From NCBI GenBank assembly GCA_013203755.1, contig JABMPI010000021.1, positions 1-11,388 of the forward strand: a stretch of 11,388 nt of DNA, read 5' to 3'. The DNA comes from Bacteroidota bacterium (GTDB taxonomy: Bacteria; Bacteroidota; Bacteroidia; Bacteroidales; Prolixibacteraceae). The position numbers were made by a program, and so were the translations under genes. Each line of letters opens with the position of its first letter. Position 1 is the stretch's first letter. Below the pieces are notes generated by a model. The model worked only from the letters and a program-made list of their open reading frames with translations, was not told the origin of the DNA and searched no databases. This document shows, piece after piece, positions 1-6,898 of the stretch.

Positions 1-599
1 ATATCTGGCTTTTTAAGGTTTGACTAGTTATTGGTGCTGCAGCAACTCCTTGAATTTGTATTTTATAATCGGGATCGCGAGTGGCGAAGTAGAGTAAAAA
101 CTGGTTATCGAATTGAACGACCTCGGCATCGATTGCCCGACCACAATTCCAACTTCCGGTTGGTTTAAAAATAGGATTGGTAGGATTACGTAGAAATGAT
201 ATCCCATCTTTTGAAACCGCGTGGCAAATCGCATCGTTTCTACCATTTCCGTAGGTTTGATAAAAAAGGTGTACTTTCTTGTCTACAACCAACGCGCAGG
301 GAGCACATAATCCTTTGCTTTCGTAATCTCCATCAGGATTTATTTCTGCTATTTTTTCCCAATGTATTAAGTCAGTGCTTTCGGCAATTCCTATGTTCCA
401 CCCTTGAATCGGGTTTAATTTATCTGCGAAAGGAGGAATGGAAAAGTACATCAAATATTTACCATTGAATTTTACAACGTGTGGGTCTTTTGAAAAAGGT
501 TACTCCTTTTCTGGATGTGTCTCCAAACAGCATTTTTTCCTGACAAAAAGTAGTTGTGAATGCAAAAGCGAAAATTAAAGTGAAAAGAAATTGTTTCAT
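1..599 (-). pseudogene. Exported GH43/GH117-like beta-propeller glycosidase, frameshifted and partial at the window edge
   Basis: The start is the ATG at 597-599, which overlaps the TGA of the upstream esterase as ATGA, a sign of translational coupling. The first frame encodes a signal peptide (MKQFLFTLIFAFAFTTTFCQ) and the beginning of a mature domain (EKMLFGDTSRKGVTF), then hits TAA at 459-461 after 46 codons. Moving one base at the T5 run (493-497 on the plus strand) restores an uninterrupted frame to base 1. That frame reads FSKDPHVVKFNGKYLMYFS, GWNIGIAESTDLIHWEKI, ESKGLCAPCALVVDKKVHLF, YQTYGNGRNDAICHAVSKDG and WNCGRAIDAEVVQFDNQ. The KDP near the N terminus, the repeated D-G/S-x-x-F/W blade motifs and the RAIDAEV block fit five-bladed propeller glycosidases related to GH43, GH32 and GH117; the exact family and substrate cannot be fixed by eye. 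The break is either a real one-T insertion or a sequencing/assembly error. The C terminus lies outside the window. Confidence 0.72.
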
Positions 600-1423
600 T
601 TGGTCAAAGATTTAATTTCCTTTAATAGTACTTCCAGTGCTGGCGAAGCCATTCCACCATGGTCGAAACTATCTAATTCGTATAATTTCGTTTGTTTGTG
701 TCCGGCCACTTTCATCATTCGCCAGAAATAGGCATTCTCTTCGTATCTGCCCAACATTTCCCGTTCGCGGTCACCCGTAATTAAAACCAGTGGAGGTGCA
801 TCAGCACGAACATGAAACAGTGGTGCGTATTTGTCAATAATCGGTTGTTTTCCATCTATTCCACGTTCGGTACGTATGGTAAAATGGGTAATGGTGTGGC
901 CGCTAAATGGAACTAACATGGCAATGTCGTTAGCATTAATATCGTATTTTGCCAAATAACTTTTATCCAAGCCAATCATGCTGGTTAAATAGCCACCGGC
1001 GGAGTGACCGGAAACAACAATTTTTTCCGTACTTCCTCCGTATTTCTTAATGTTTTTAAAAGTCCAGGCAACCGCTGCTGCTGCATCTTCAATGTAAGTT
1101 GGGCATTCGACTTTTGGGTGTAAACGGTAATTTACAGCAACTACCACAATCCCTTTTTCCATTAGTTTTTCTGGAATATGTTTATTTCCCGCTGTTATTC
1201 CTCCACCATGAAACCAAACTACCGTTGTGAGATTTTTTTGGTTTGCCGGATAGTACACGTCTAATTTGCAGCGTTCAGCCAAATATTCATCCTGACCAGC
1301 TTCTTCCGCTGTTCGGTAAAAAATATCTTTTTCTAAAGTGTACTGATTACTCTGGGTTTGTGCAATTCCTGAGACACTAAAAGTGATAAAAAGAATTAAA
1401 AAAATGGATTGAACTAATTTCAT
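596..1423 (-). CDS. Exported alpha/beta hydrolase, carbohydrate-esterase/acetylesterase-like
   Basis: A 275-aa serine hydrolase of the HSL/BD-FAE-like alpha/beta fold, predicted to be exported. Residues 1-21 form a signal peptide ending in SGIAQ. The oxyanion-hole motif FHGGG is at 71-75, the nucleophile elbow GHSAGG at 139-144 with Ser141, the probable acid Asp218 in LITGDRE, and the catalytic His255 in SFDHGG. All three triad members and the HGGG loop are intact, so the enzyme is probably active, most likely on acetyl or other short acyl esters of sugars or glycans. Substrate choice is inference from family and context. It lies 34 bp downstream of the class D beta-lactamase gene, and its TGA overlaps the ATG of the following glycosidase by four bases, so the three are probably one transcript. 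The leader has no Shine-Dalgarno sequence, as is usual in Bacteroidota. Confidence 0.85.
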   Translation of the reverse strand: MKLVQSIFLILFITFSVSGIAQTQSNQYTLEKDIFYRTAEEAGQDEYLAERCKLDVYYPANQKNLTTVVWFHGGGITAGNKHIPEKLMEKGIVVVAVNYRLHPKVECPTYIEDAAAAVAWTFKNIKKYGGSTEKIVVSGHSAGGYLTSMIGLDKSYLAKYDINANDIAMLVPFSGHTITHFTIRTERGIDGKQPIIDKYAPLFHVRADAPPLVLITGDREREMLGRYEENAYFWRMMKVAGHKQTKLYELDSFDHGGMASPALEVLLKEIKSLTK

Positions 1424-1457
1424 AACATAGTTTATTTAGGTTTTTGGTGAATTCGTA

Positions 1458-2258
1458 TTATATCAAAGATAACTGTTTGAAAATCCTTCGAACAATTTCT
1501 AAGCGGCTTTTTTGAAACAATGTTGCATCCTCGTTTTCCGATTCTACATTTAAAACGTAGGCGTATTTATTCTTACCCGTTTCGAGGTAGCCAACCAGCC
1601 AGCCAATGTTTTTGCTGTTCATAACCGCCCAACCTGTTTTTCCTCGTAAAACGTATTCCGGCGTCTCTCCCAAAATCATTATTTTTTTAACAAGGTCCAT
1701 GTTTTTTTGCTGAAAAGGAAGTTCATTCTGAATCAACCTTTTTTGAAAATCCAACTGTTTCATGGGTGTAATTCTTGATTTTCCGGTCAACCAAAAAAGG
1801 TCTATGTTTTCATCCTGAATATCTATTTCGCCAAAATCGGATTGTTTTACCCAATATTGCATTTTTTCTGTTCCTATTTGTCTTGCCAATTCCTGATACC
1901 AGGGCACAACCGAATTCTGAAATGCCGACGTAAGGTTGTGGTCTTTGTTCCAAACGGGTACTTGACGGGGAACACTGTCCCAGGGAATTAAAAATTCTTC
2001 TCCGGTAATTATTCCGGTTTCGAGGCCAATTAGTGTATTTACTATTTTGAATGTGGAAGCGGGAAGGAATCCCTTTTCGCTTCTCTCTTCGTTATAAATT
2101 AGAGTTTTATTATTCCGAAAATCGAATAAAACAAAACAACCCTTAACCTCGTACTCTGCAAAATGGACTTTGAAATCTGGACGATTTTCATTTCGGCTTT
2201 TTAACGAACAGCTAATAACGCAGGTTAAAGAAAGAATAAGGATTAAAATAGATTTCAT
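1458..2258 (-). CDS. Class D (OXA-type) beta-lactamase, predicted lipoprotein
   Basis: A 266-aa class D serine beta-lactamase, close to the usual OXA length. The N terminus is a lipoprotein signal with a lipobox-like VISC ending at Cys17, so the enzyme is probably membrane-anchored rather than free in the periplasm. Class D motifs appear in order: PASTFK with nucleophile Ser68 and the normally carbamylated Lys71; SVV at 116-118 (the S-x-V motif); the FWL tryptophan Trp156 that contacts the carbamate; and RGKTGWA with KTG at 207-209, followed by IGWLVGYLETG as in OXA enzymes. The normal Y/F-G-N motif is replaced by F142-G143-E144. The family hydrolyses penicillins and sometimes oxacillin or carbapenems; the spectrum here is unknown. 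A BlaR-type sensor domain is unlikely, because no membrane or peptidase region precedes the domain. It is first in a likely operon with the esterase and glycosidase. The ATG is preceded by an A-rich leader. Confidence 0.88.
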   Translation of the reverse strand: MKSILILILSLTCVISCSLKSRNENRPDFKVHFAEYEVKGCFVLFDFRNNKTLIYNEERSEKGFLPASTFKIVNTLIGLETGIITGEEFLIPWDSVPRQVPVWNKDHNLTSAFQNSVVPWYQELARQIGTEKMQYWVKQSDFGEIDIQDENIDLFWLTGKSRITPMKQLDFQKRLIQNELPFQQKNMDLVKKIMILGETPEYVLRGKTGWAVMNSKNIGWLVGYLETGKNKYAYVLNVESENEDATLFQKSRLEIVRRIFKQLSLI

Positions 2259-2569
2259 TTTTTTTTGTTAAAACTGGCAATAAATTAGTGAAGTAGAAAG
2301 TTTAATCTTATAGATTGAAAGTAAAAAATTTAATTCTAAATTTTTATGTGAAATTAATAGTCTGTTTAGGTAATGCAACTTTACTCGTTGTTTCGTACTT
2401 TTTGAATATATTTATGAGCGAAAAGGATATTTTGAATAATAGCAAGTGACAATTTTATGCACTGTTTCTTTCAGTAATTTATAGTCAGTTTAAATTTTAA
2501 TTTAAATGTTTTATGAATTCATAAAAACAGTAGTTTTATGGCAGGGATTAAATTATTAAATTTCGGCAG
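2259..2569. promoter_or_regulatory. Divergent intergenic region between the beta-lactamase operon and the receiver gene
   Basis: This 311-bp AT-rich spacer has no gene I can support. It must hold divergent promoters for the minus-strand beta-lactamase operon and the plus-strand receiver gene. I found no perfect TAnnTTTG element on either strand, only near-matches such as TACTTTTTG (2396-2404) and TATTTTG (2428-2434). A 9-bp direct repeat TTTTGAATA occurs at 2400-2408 and 2430-2438, which is weak in such AT-rich DNA. The clearest structure is the pair of palindromes at 2489-2526, listed separately. Confidence 0.5.
2489..2526. promoter_or_regulatory. Two adjacent 18-bp palindromes, candidate operator pair upstream of the receiver gene
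   Basis: The first is TTTAAATT-tt-AATTTAAA at 2489-2506, with 8-bp arms. The second, TTTTATGAATTCATAAAA at 2509-2526, is a perfect 18-bp palindrome. The centres lie 20 bp apart, about two helical turns, so dimeric proteins on both would face the same side of the DNA. The second ends 43 bp before the receiver ATG, where an operator or promoter-overlapping site would be expected. The symmetry is seen directly; the binding role is inference, and AT-rich DNA gives some palindromes by chance. Confidence 0.4.
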
Positions 2570-3073
2570 ATGGACGCAAAAAAGAGTTTGTTAATTTACG
2601 TTGTAGAGGATAATAAGATTTACAACCGTTTGGTGTGTGAATATTTAAAAAAGCAAGATTACAAGAATGTGACTTCATTTCATTCGGGCAAAGAATGTGT
2701 AAAAAGAGTTGCTAATGGTGAATCTCCTGATATTGTAATTCAGGATTATCATTTAGAGGATTCGACTGGAATTGAAGTTTTGCAAAACGTTAAAAAACAC
2801 AGTAAAAATACTGAGTTTATTTTTTTAACCGCTAACGAAAATATGGATGTGGCCATAAATACGATCAAATATGGTGCATTCGATTATATTATAAAAGATA
2901 ATTTTGCTTTAAAAAAGGTTGAAATTAAAATGGGAAAAATTGCCCAGCTTTTGGAACTTCAAAAAAGGAATAGAATAACAAAGCAAGCAATGATTGCAGC
3001 TGTTTTTTTTCTGATTTTAATCGTATTGTTTTCGATGCTGCATATATTGTTTAACGCTTTTGGATTAAAATAA
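2570..3073 (+). CDS. Stand-alone response-regulator receiver protein with C-terminal membrane anchor
   Basis: A 167-aa protein made of one CheY-like receiver domain (about residues 5-125), a short charged linker, and one hydrophobic helix near the C terminus (about 139-162). Receiver residues are complete: acidic pair Glu13-Asp14 (VVEDN), phospho-acceptor Asp59 (VIQDYHL), Thr87 (FLTAN) and Lys109 (IIKD). It should therefore be phosphorylatable by a histidine kinase, but none is in this window. There is no DNA-binding or enzymatic output domain; the segment IAAVFFLILIVLFSMLHILF instead predicts a tail-anchored membrane protein with the receiver in the cytoplasm. Possible roles are a membrane-tethered phosphate relay or sink, or docking to a membrane partner; these are inference. 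It is transcribed alone and ends at the hairpin at 3087-3131. The start is the ATG directly after TTTCGGCAG. Confidence 0.8.
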   Translation: MDAKKSLLIYVVEDNKIYNRLVCEYLKKQDYKNVTSFHSGKECVKRVANGESPDIVIQDYHLEDSTGIEVLQNVKKHSKNTEFIFLTANENMDVAINTIKYGAFDYIIKDNFALKKVEIKMGKIAQLLELQKRNRITKQAMIAAVFFLILIVLFSMLHILFNAFGLK

Positions 3074-3086
3074 AGAGTGAAATTGA

Positions 3087-3131
3087 TATAAAAAAATAGG
3101 CTGCCCGTTATTGGCAGCCTATTTTTTTATA
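3087..3131. terminator. Strong bidirectional intrinsic terminator
   Basis: An inverted repeat of 19 bp (3087-3105 with 3113-3131) around a 7-nt loop. The GC-rich core is TAGGCTGCC/GGCAGCCTA, flanked by A7 on the left and T7 on the right. The A/T flanks give a U-tract in either direction, so it can end the receiver transcript from the left and the minus-strand transporter transcript from the right. Confidence 0.9.
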
Positions 3132-3147
3132 AATGTTTTAGAATAGA

Positions 3148-3283
3148 TTAAGCATCATTTGTAGTTGCTTCCAGCTTTTTCAAAACAGCAAATATAAATG
3201 CCGAATTAAGGGAATATGTGAGAAAAACGGCAATATATTTATGCCAAAATTTAAGAAATGTTTTTTGTAAGAAAAAACTACTT
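3148..3283 (-). pseudogene. Possible C-terminal coding remnant downstream of the 570-aa transporter
   Basis: On the minus strand, after the transporter stop, a different frame stays open for about 45 codons and ends at TAA (3148-3150). Its last part has coding-like composition and reads AVLKKLEATTNDA. It follows the hydrophobic stretch KYIAVFLTYSLNSAFIFA, and the terminator begins about 17 bases beyond the stop. No ATG is present in this frame before it meets an upstream TAG, so it is not a complete gene. It may be the tail of a deleted gene that has kept its terminator, or chance. I do not recognise a family. Confidence 0.2.
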
Positions 3284-4990
3284 TTCAGTTCCTACATTCT
3301 CGTTGTAAACTCTTTTTAGCCACGGAAGCAGTGCAAGTATTATTGCAAAAGCAGCGAAAGTTAATACAGCGTTGGTTAAAAAATAATTTGATTTCTTTTC
3401 AAATAAATCCCACATGCCAGAAAGCACCCCCGACAATTTATTGCCAATTGCGGTAGCCAAAAACCAACCGCCCATCATTAAAGCGGCAATTCGTTTTGGC
3501 GCCAGTTTCGACACGAGCGACAATCCCATTGGGCTTAAACACAACTCGCCAATAGTAATTACGCCGTAAACACCAAATAACCAAGCCACCGATGCTTTAT
3601 CCATACCATTGCTCGAAACTACTGCGGCAATAACCATGACTAACCACGAAAGTGCCGATATTAACATTCCCCAGGCAATTTTGCCGGGTGTTGAGGGCTC
3701 TTTTTTTCTTCTTCCCAAAAAGTTGAAAAAAGCCACTAATAAAGGTGTGAGAATAATAACAAAAAACGGATTAATAGATGCTTGTAATTCGGTTGGCCAA
3801 AGTTTTAATTTTCCATGACTGGCATCTGCTTCGGTTTGTATCTTTGCCCACTCATCGTTGGTTAAATCTTTTGGTTTGCCATTTAAATTGCCTTTTGGGA
3901 GTTCTTCTGAGAAGTTGTCGAAATAGTAATTACCAGCCATTTTTGTACCTAAATCTTCGCCATGTAATCCAATAATTTTTCGCTCGCGCGGAACTGTAGA
4001 AACCTCTTCTGTACTAGCAATTGTATTGATTACTTTTTCCATTTTTGGTCCCAATTCACGGTTGGTATTGTTTTTTGCCCAGTAAGTAAGTGCCGAGCCA
4101 TTTTGGTGAAAAACAGCCCAAAAAATAATTACAATTCCGAAAATTGAAAGTAGTGCAGCAATAGGAGCTTTTTCTTTTTTTGCTGCCATGCGCCAAGTAT
4201 TAAAGAAAAATAGCAATACGGGAATAGTGAAAAATATGAAAGCATCGTTTGAGTCGGATCCAAAAATATTACCAGGAATGAGCCATCCGATTGCTGCTGC
4301 AGTAAATGCAGGTATCAACAAAACTGCAAAAATTCTTCCCATCGACTGGTCGCCTTCGCGTTTTGGTGAAATTTTATCAGCCTCTTTAATTTCTGGAAAT
4401 CTCACTGTTCCAAATGCAAACCACACAACTCCAACCAACATGCCTATTCCAGCGGCTGCAAATGCCCAGCCCCAGCCGTAAGTTAATCGTAGCCAGGCGG
4501 CAACAAAATTGCAAACAAACGCTCCGAAGTTAATTCCCATGTAAAAAATATTATAGCCAGAATCTTTTAAATGTTCATATTCGGGTCGCTCATACAATTT
4601 ACCCAGCAACACCGAAACGTTGGGTTTAAACATTCCGTTTCCTAATATTATTAACAATAACGAAAGGTAAAAAGCAAGCATACTATCCGGAATAGCTAGC
4701 CCAATATAACCGGCAGCCATTAAAACCCCACCTATATAAATCGACTTTCGGTATCCGATAAAACGGTCGGCAATTAGCCCTCCAATAAATGGGGTTAGAT
4801 AAACCAAGGCCAGAAAAGTGCCATAAATATCGGCGGCTTCCATATTGCTCATTCCTTTGCCTGCAAATTTTGCTGTTTCGGGTGCAATCATATAAAGGGT
4901 GAAGATTCCGAGTAACAAGTAGTAACCAAACCGCTCCCACATTTCAGTGAAAAATAAAACCATCAGTCCCCTTGGATGTGCTTTTAGCAT
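3278..4990 (-). CDS. Divergent POT/PTR-family (proton-dependent oligopeptide) transporter with central insertion
   Basis: A 570-aa inner-membrane transporter of the POT/PTR2 branch of the major facilitator superfamily, which takes up di- and tripeptides with protons. Family marks are EMWERF at 16-21 (the ExxERF proton-coupling motif), FKPNVS with Lys122, the PTR2 signature FYMGINFGAF at 149-158, and GELCLSPMGLS with Glu482. It differs from the neighbouring paralogue in three visible ways. The usual Gly after ExxERFxYY is Leu25. The FEQ of the mid-protein helix is FHQ with His295. About 80 soluble residues (roughly 315-395, from after NNTNRELG to before LWPTELQASINPFF) are inserted between the helices on either side. 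The insertion is hydrophilic and faces one side of the membrane. These changes suggest another substrate or coupling mode, which is inference. A -7 element lies at 5036-5043. The MLKAHPRGLM start matches the family's usual short N terminus. Confidence 0.88.
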   Translation of the reverse strand: MLKAHPRGLMVLFFTEMWERFGYYLLLGIFTLYMIAPETAKFAGKGMSNMEAADIYGTFLALVYLTPFIGGLIADRFIGYRKSIYIGGVLMAAGYIGLAIPDSMLAFYLSLLLIILGNGMFKPNVSVLLGKLYERPEYEHLKDSGYNIFYMGINFGAFVCNFVAAWLRLTYGWGWAFAAAGIGMLVGVVWFAFGTVRFPEIKEADKISPKREGDQSMGRIFAVLLIPAFTAAAIGWLIPGNIFGSDSNDAFIFFTIPVLLFFFNTWRMAAKKEKAPIAALLSIFGIVIIFWAVFHQNGSALTYWAKNNTNRELGPKMEKVINTIASTEEVSTVPRERKIIGLHGEDLGTKMAGNYYFDNFSEELPKGNLNGKPKDLTNDEWAKIQTEADASHGKLKLWPTELQASINPFFVIILTPLLVAFFNFLGRRKKEPSTPGKIAWGMLISALSWLVMVIAAVVSSNGMDKASVAWLFGVYGVITIGELCLSPMGLSLVSKLAPKRIAALMMGGWFLATAIGNKLSGVLSGMWDLFEKKSNYFLTNAVLTFAAFAIILALLPWLKRVYNENVGTEK

Positions 4991-5035
4991 AGAATATATT
5001 TTTAAAATTAATGTTTGTTATTTTTCCGAATGGGG

Positions 5036-5043
5036 CAAATATA
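5036..5043 (-). promoter_or_regulatory. Bacteroidota-type -7 promoter element for the 570-aa transporter
   Basis: On the minus strand this reads TATATTTG, a perfect match to the Bacteroidota -7 consensus TAnnTTTG. It lies 45 bp before the ATG, giving a leader of about 35-40 nt. A TTTA close to the expected -33 position stands in for TTTG. It is a reasonable promoter candidate, though short motifs of this kind recur in AT-rich DNA. Confidence 0.4.
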
Positions 5044-5263
5044 AAAATCTTTTGGGTTTATTAAAGTGGATAAAGGTCAGGTTCAAACGATTAAATGAAA
5101 TACAGTTGGAGTTGGATTTTTATTAAATGCAGTTTAAATAGTATTAATAAATATTCTCTATTTAACTTTTTATTTTCAGAAAATGTTTAAAGTTATGTAT
5201 TGCTTTTCCTTATTTTGAAGCTGAATCTATATGAATAGTTTAGTGGTTGAAATTGTAAAAAGG

Positions 5264-5333
5264 ATTAATCAAATAAAATCTTGTATTCTTTTTGACTCTA
5301 AGTAGGGCGACGACTAAATTTTATTTGATTAAT
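5264..5333 (-). repeat. Perfect 16-bp inverted repeat with 38-nt loop, possible terminator or structured RNA
   Basis: The arms ATTAATCAAATAAAAT (5264-5279) and ATTTTATTTGATTAAT (5318-5333) are exact reverse complements. The right arm ends 10 bases before the last base of the 507-aa transporter gene. On the transcribed minus strand, the distal arm is followed by CCTTTTT, so it could work as a long, weak-stem terminator. The loop is less AT-rich than the stem (it contains GTAGGGCGACGAC on the plus strand) and is unusually large for a terminator. A small structured RNA or a short mobile remnant are alternatives. Confidence 0.45.
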
Positions 5334-5343
5334 ATTTTCAATT

Positions 5344-6867
5344 TTATCTAATCCCTTTCATCATCTTACTTAACCAGGGAGAAAGAATCAATATTAAAAT
5401 GGAAGCAACTCCTGTTATGGCAGCAACAAACCAGAAAACAGGTACTGGCTGTCCGATGGATTCTTCCAACGTTTTAGACAGTTTCTCCATTTGAGATGCT
5501 CCATAATTACCAGCAGCAAATGAAAACATCCAAACCCCCATAAGTGTAGAAACTAATTTAGGTGGAGCAAGTTTTGTAATCATCGAAAGACCGATAGGTG
5601 AAATACAAAGTTCTCCCATTGTGAAAATAAGATAAACCAGAGTTAACCATAATGGCGAAACAAGAACCAATGAATTGCCACCATTTGAAACACTATCTGC
5701 TAATCCCATTACTGCAGCTCCGATTGCTAATAAAAGCATACCCCATGCAAACTTAAACGGTGTTTTAGGATCTAGTTTATATTTGCTTAGTTTTAGCCAC
5801 AATATTGAAAATAGTGGAGCAAAAACAACGATAAATATGGCATTGATCGATTGAAACCAGGAAGCAGGGATTTCAAAGCTTCCAATCATTCGGTTGGTAT
5901 TATCAGCAGCAAATAAGTTAAATGTTGTTCCTGCCTGTTCAAATCCGATCCAAAAGAAAATATTAAAGAAAGCCAATACCAGAATAACCGCAACACGACT
6001 CCATTGGTCTTTTCCATCGGTGCCTCTAATTATAGAAACCACCAGATATAGGCCACCAACAATTCCAACAAATTTAGGAATAAAACTTTTTGCCCCTTCG
6101 GATAATGTAGCCCACCCTTTCATGAATCCAATTACTCCAAAAACCAAAACAAATACATAAGTTATAATTTTTATCCACTCAGTACGATATAATCGTGTAC
6201 GTTCCATTTTAGTTTTCGGAGGAAGTCCGATATGACCTAGTGTTTTCTCTGATCGGACGATAAACCAAATAACGCCAATTAGCATTCCTAACCCTGCGGA
6301 GAGATATCCAAATTCCCAGCTAATCTTTTCACCCAAATAACCAGCAACAAATGGAGATATGAATGCCCCCAGATTAATACCCATGTAAAAAATAGTAAAA
6401 CCACCATCTTTTCGTGGATCATTGTTGTCGTATAAATCGCCAACCATGGTTGAAATATTCGGTTTAAAGAATCCATTACCAAGTATGAGTACTCCAAGGC
6501 CAGCAAAAAACCAAAATTCTCTTGAGGCAAGATTATCGCCCTGCATTGCACTTGCAGATAACATAAATTGACCAACGGCCATCGTTAATCCACCGATATA
6601 AATGGTCATACGTTGCCCTAATATTTTATCGGCCAAAATTCCACCCAACATTGGTGTTACATATACTAACCCAGTAAAAATGCCATAAATGGTAAAGGCC
6701 TGTTCTCTATCCATTCCAAAACCACCTGAAGCAAACTCAGCAGTTAAAAAAAGAACAAGTAAAGCTCGCATTCCGTAGTAGCTAAAACGTTCCCACATTT
6801 CGGTGGCGAAAAGGGTTGACAAACCCATGGGGTGTCCGAAGAACGAAGTATCCTTATCTTTTGTCAT
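5344..6867 (-). CDS. POT/PTR-family di/tripeptide:proton symporter
   Basis: A 507-aa inner-membrane transporter, a usual bacterial POT length, predicted to import di- and tripeptides with the proton gradient. It has the canonical motif EMWERFSYYG at 23-32 with Glu23, Glu26 and Arg27; FFKPNIS with Lys135; the PTR2 signature FYMGINLGAF at 160-169; FEQAGTT with Glu310; and MGELCISPIGLS with Glu419. All charged residues known to matter in characterised bacterial POT proteins appear present. It is the likely ancestral-type partner of the 570-aa paralogue downstream; the two share the same motif order and the NTNR block. It starts at the ATG at 6865-6867, with a TACATTTG promoter-like element about 32 bp upstream, and is divergent from nnr. 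The exact substrate range (dipeptide, tripeptide or other) cannot be read from sequence. Confidence 0.92.
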   Translation of the reverse strand: MTKDKDTSFFGHPMGLSTLFATEMWERFSYYGMRALLVLFLTAEFASGGFGMDREQAFTIYGIFTGLVYVTPMLGGILADKILGQRMTIYIGGLTMAVGQFMLSASAMQGDNLASREFWFFAGLGVLILGNGFFKPNISTMVGDLYDNNDPRKDGGFTIFYMGINLGAFISPFVAGYLGEKISWEFGYLSAGLGMLIGVIWFIVRSEKTLGHIGLPPKTKMERTRLYRTEWIKIITYVFVLVFGVIGFMKGWATLSEGAKSFIPKFVGIVGGLYLVVSIIRGTDGKDQWSRVAVILVLAFFNIFFWIGFEQAGTTFNLFAADNTNRMIGSFEIPASWFQSINAIFIVVFAPLFSILWLKLSKYKLDPKTPFKFAWGMLLLAIGAAVMGLADSVSNGGNSLVLVSPLWLTLVYLIFTMGELCISPIGLSMITKLAPPKLVSTLMGVWMFSFAAGNYGASQMEKLSKTLEESIGQPVPVFWFVAAITGVASILILILSPWLSKMMKGIR

Positions 6868-6898
6868 ATTTTTATATGTAACTGGTTTTTTTGAAAAA

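Larger units (their letters stand above)
4991..5343. other. Intergenic region between the two POT transporter genes
   Basis: This 353-bp AT-rich spacer has no supported gene. It contains a promoter-like -7 element for the 570-aa transporter (5036-5043) and a perfect 16-bp inverted repeat with a 38-nt loop just downstream of the 507-aa transporter gene (5264-5333). Both are listed separately. Together they suggest that the two paralogues are separate transcripts rather than one operon. I see nothing else in the middle part (about 5050-5260). Confidence 0.6.

Noticed and set aside
28..246. 72-aa minus-strand open frame
   Set aside because: It overlaps the glycosidase frame, which carries clear family motifs through the same bases; this one shows no family resemblance.
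241..260. Apparent second frameshift in the glycosidase at the A6 run near 251-256
   Set aside because: Careful counting gives six A residues, which keeps LFYQTYGNG in frame; only the break at 493-497 is real.
196..468. 90-aa plus-strand open frame
   Set aside because: It is antisense to the glycosidase gene, with no recognisable domain or start context.
3260..3278. Hairpin GTTTTTT-5 nt-AAAAAAC at the stop of the 570-aa transporter
   Set aside because: The stem is almost only A-T pairs with no following U-tract; the GC-rich hairpin at 3087-3131 is a far better terminator.
3609..4481. Plus-strand open frames of 65-97 aa inside the 570-aa transporter gene
   Set aside because: They are antisense to well-conserved POT membrane segments and have no family signal.
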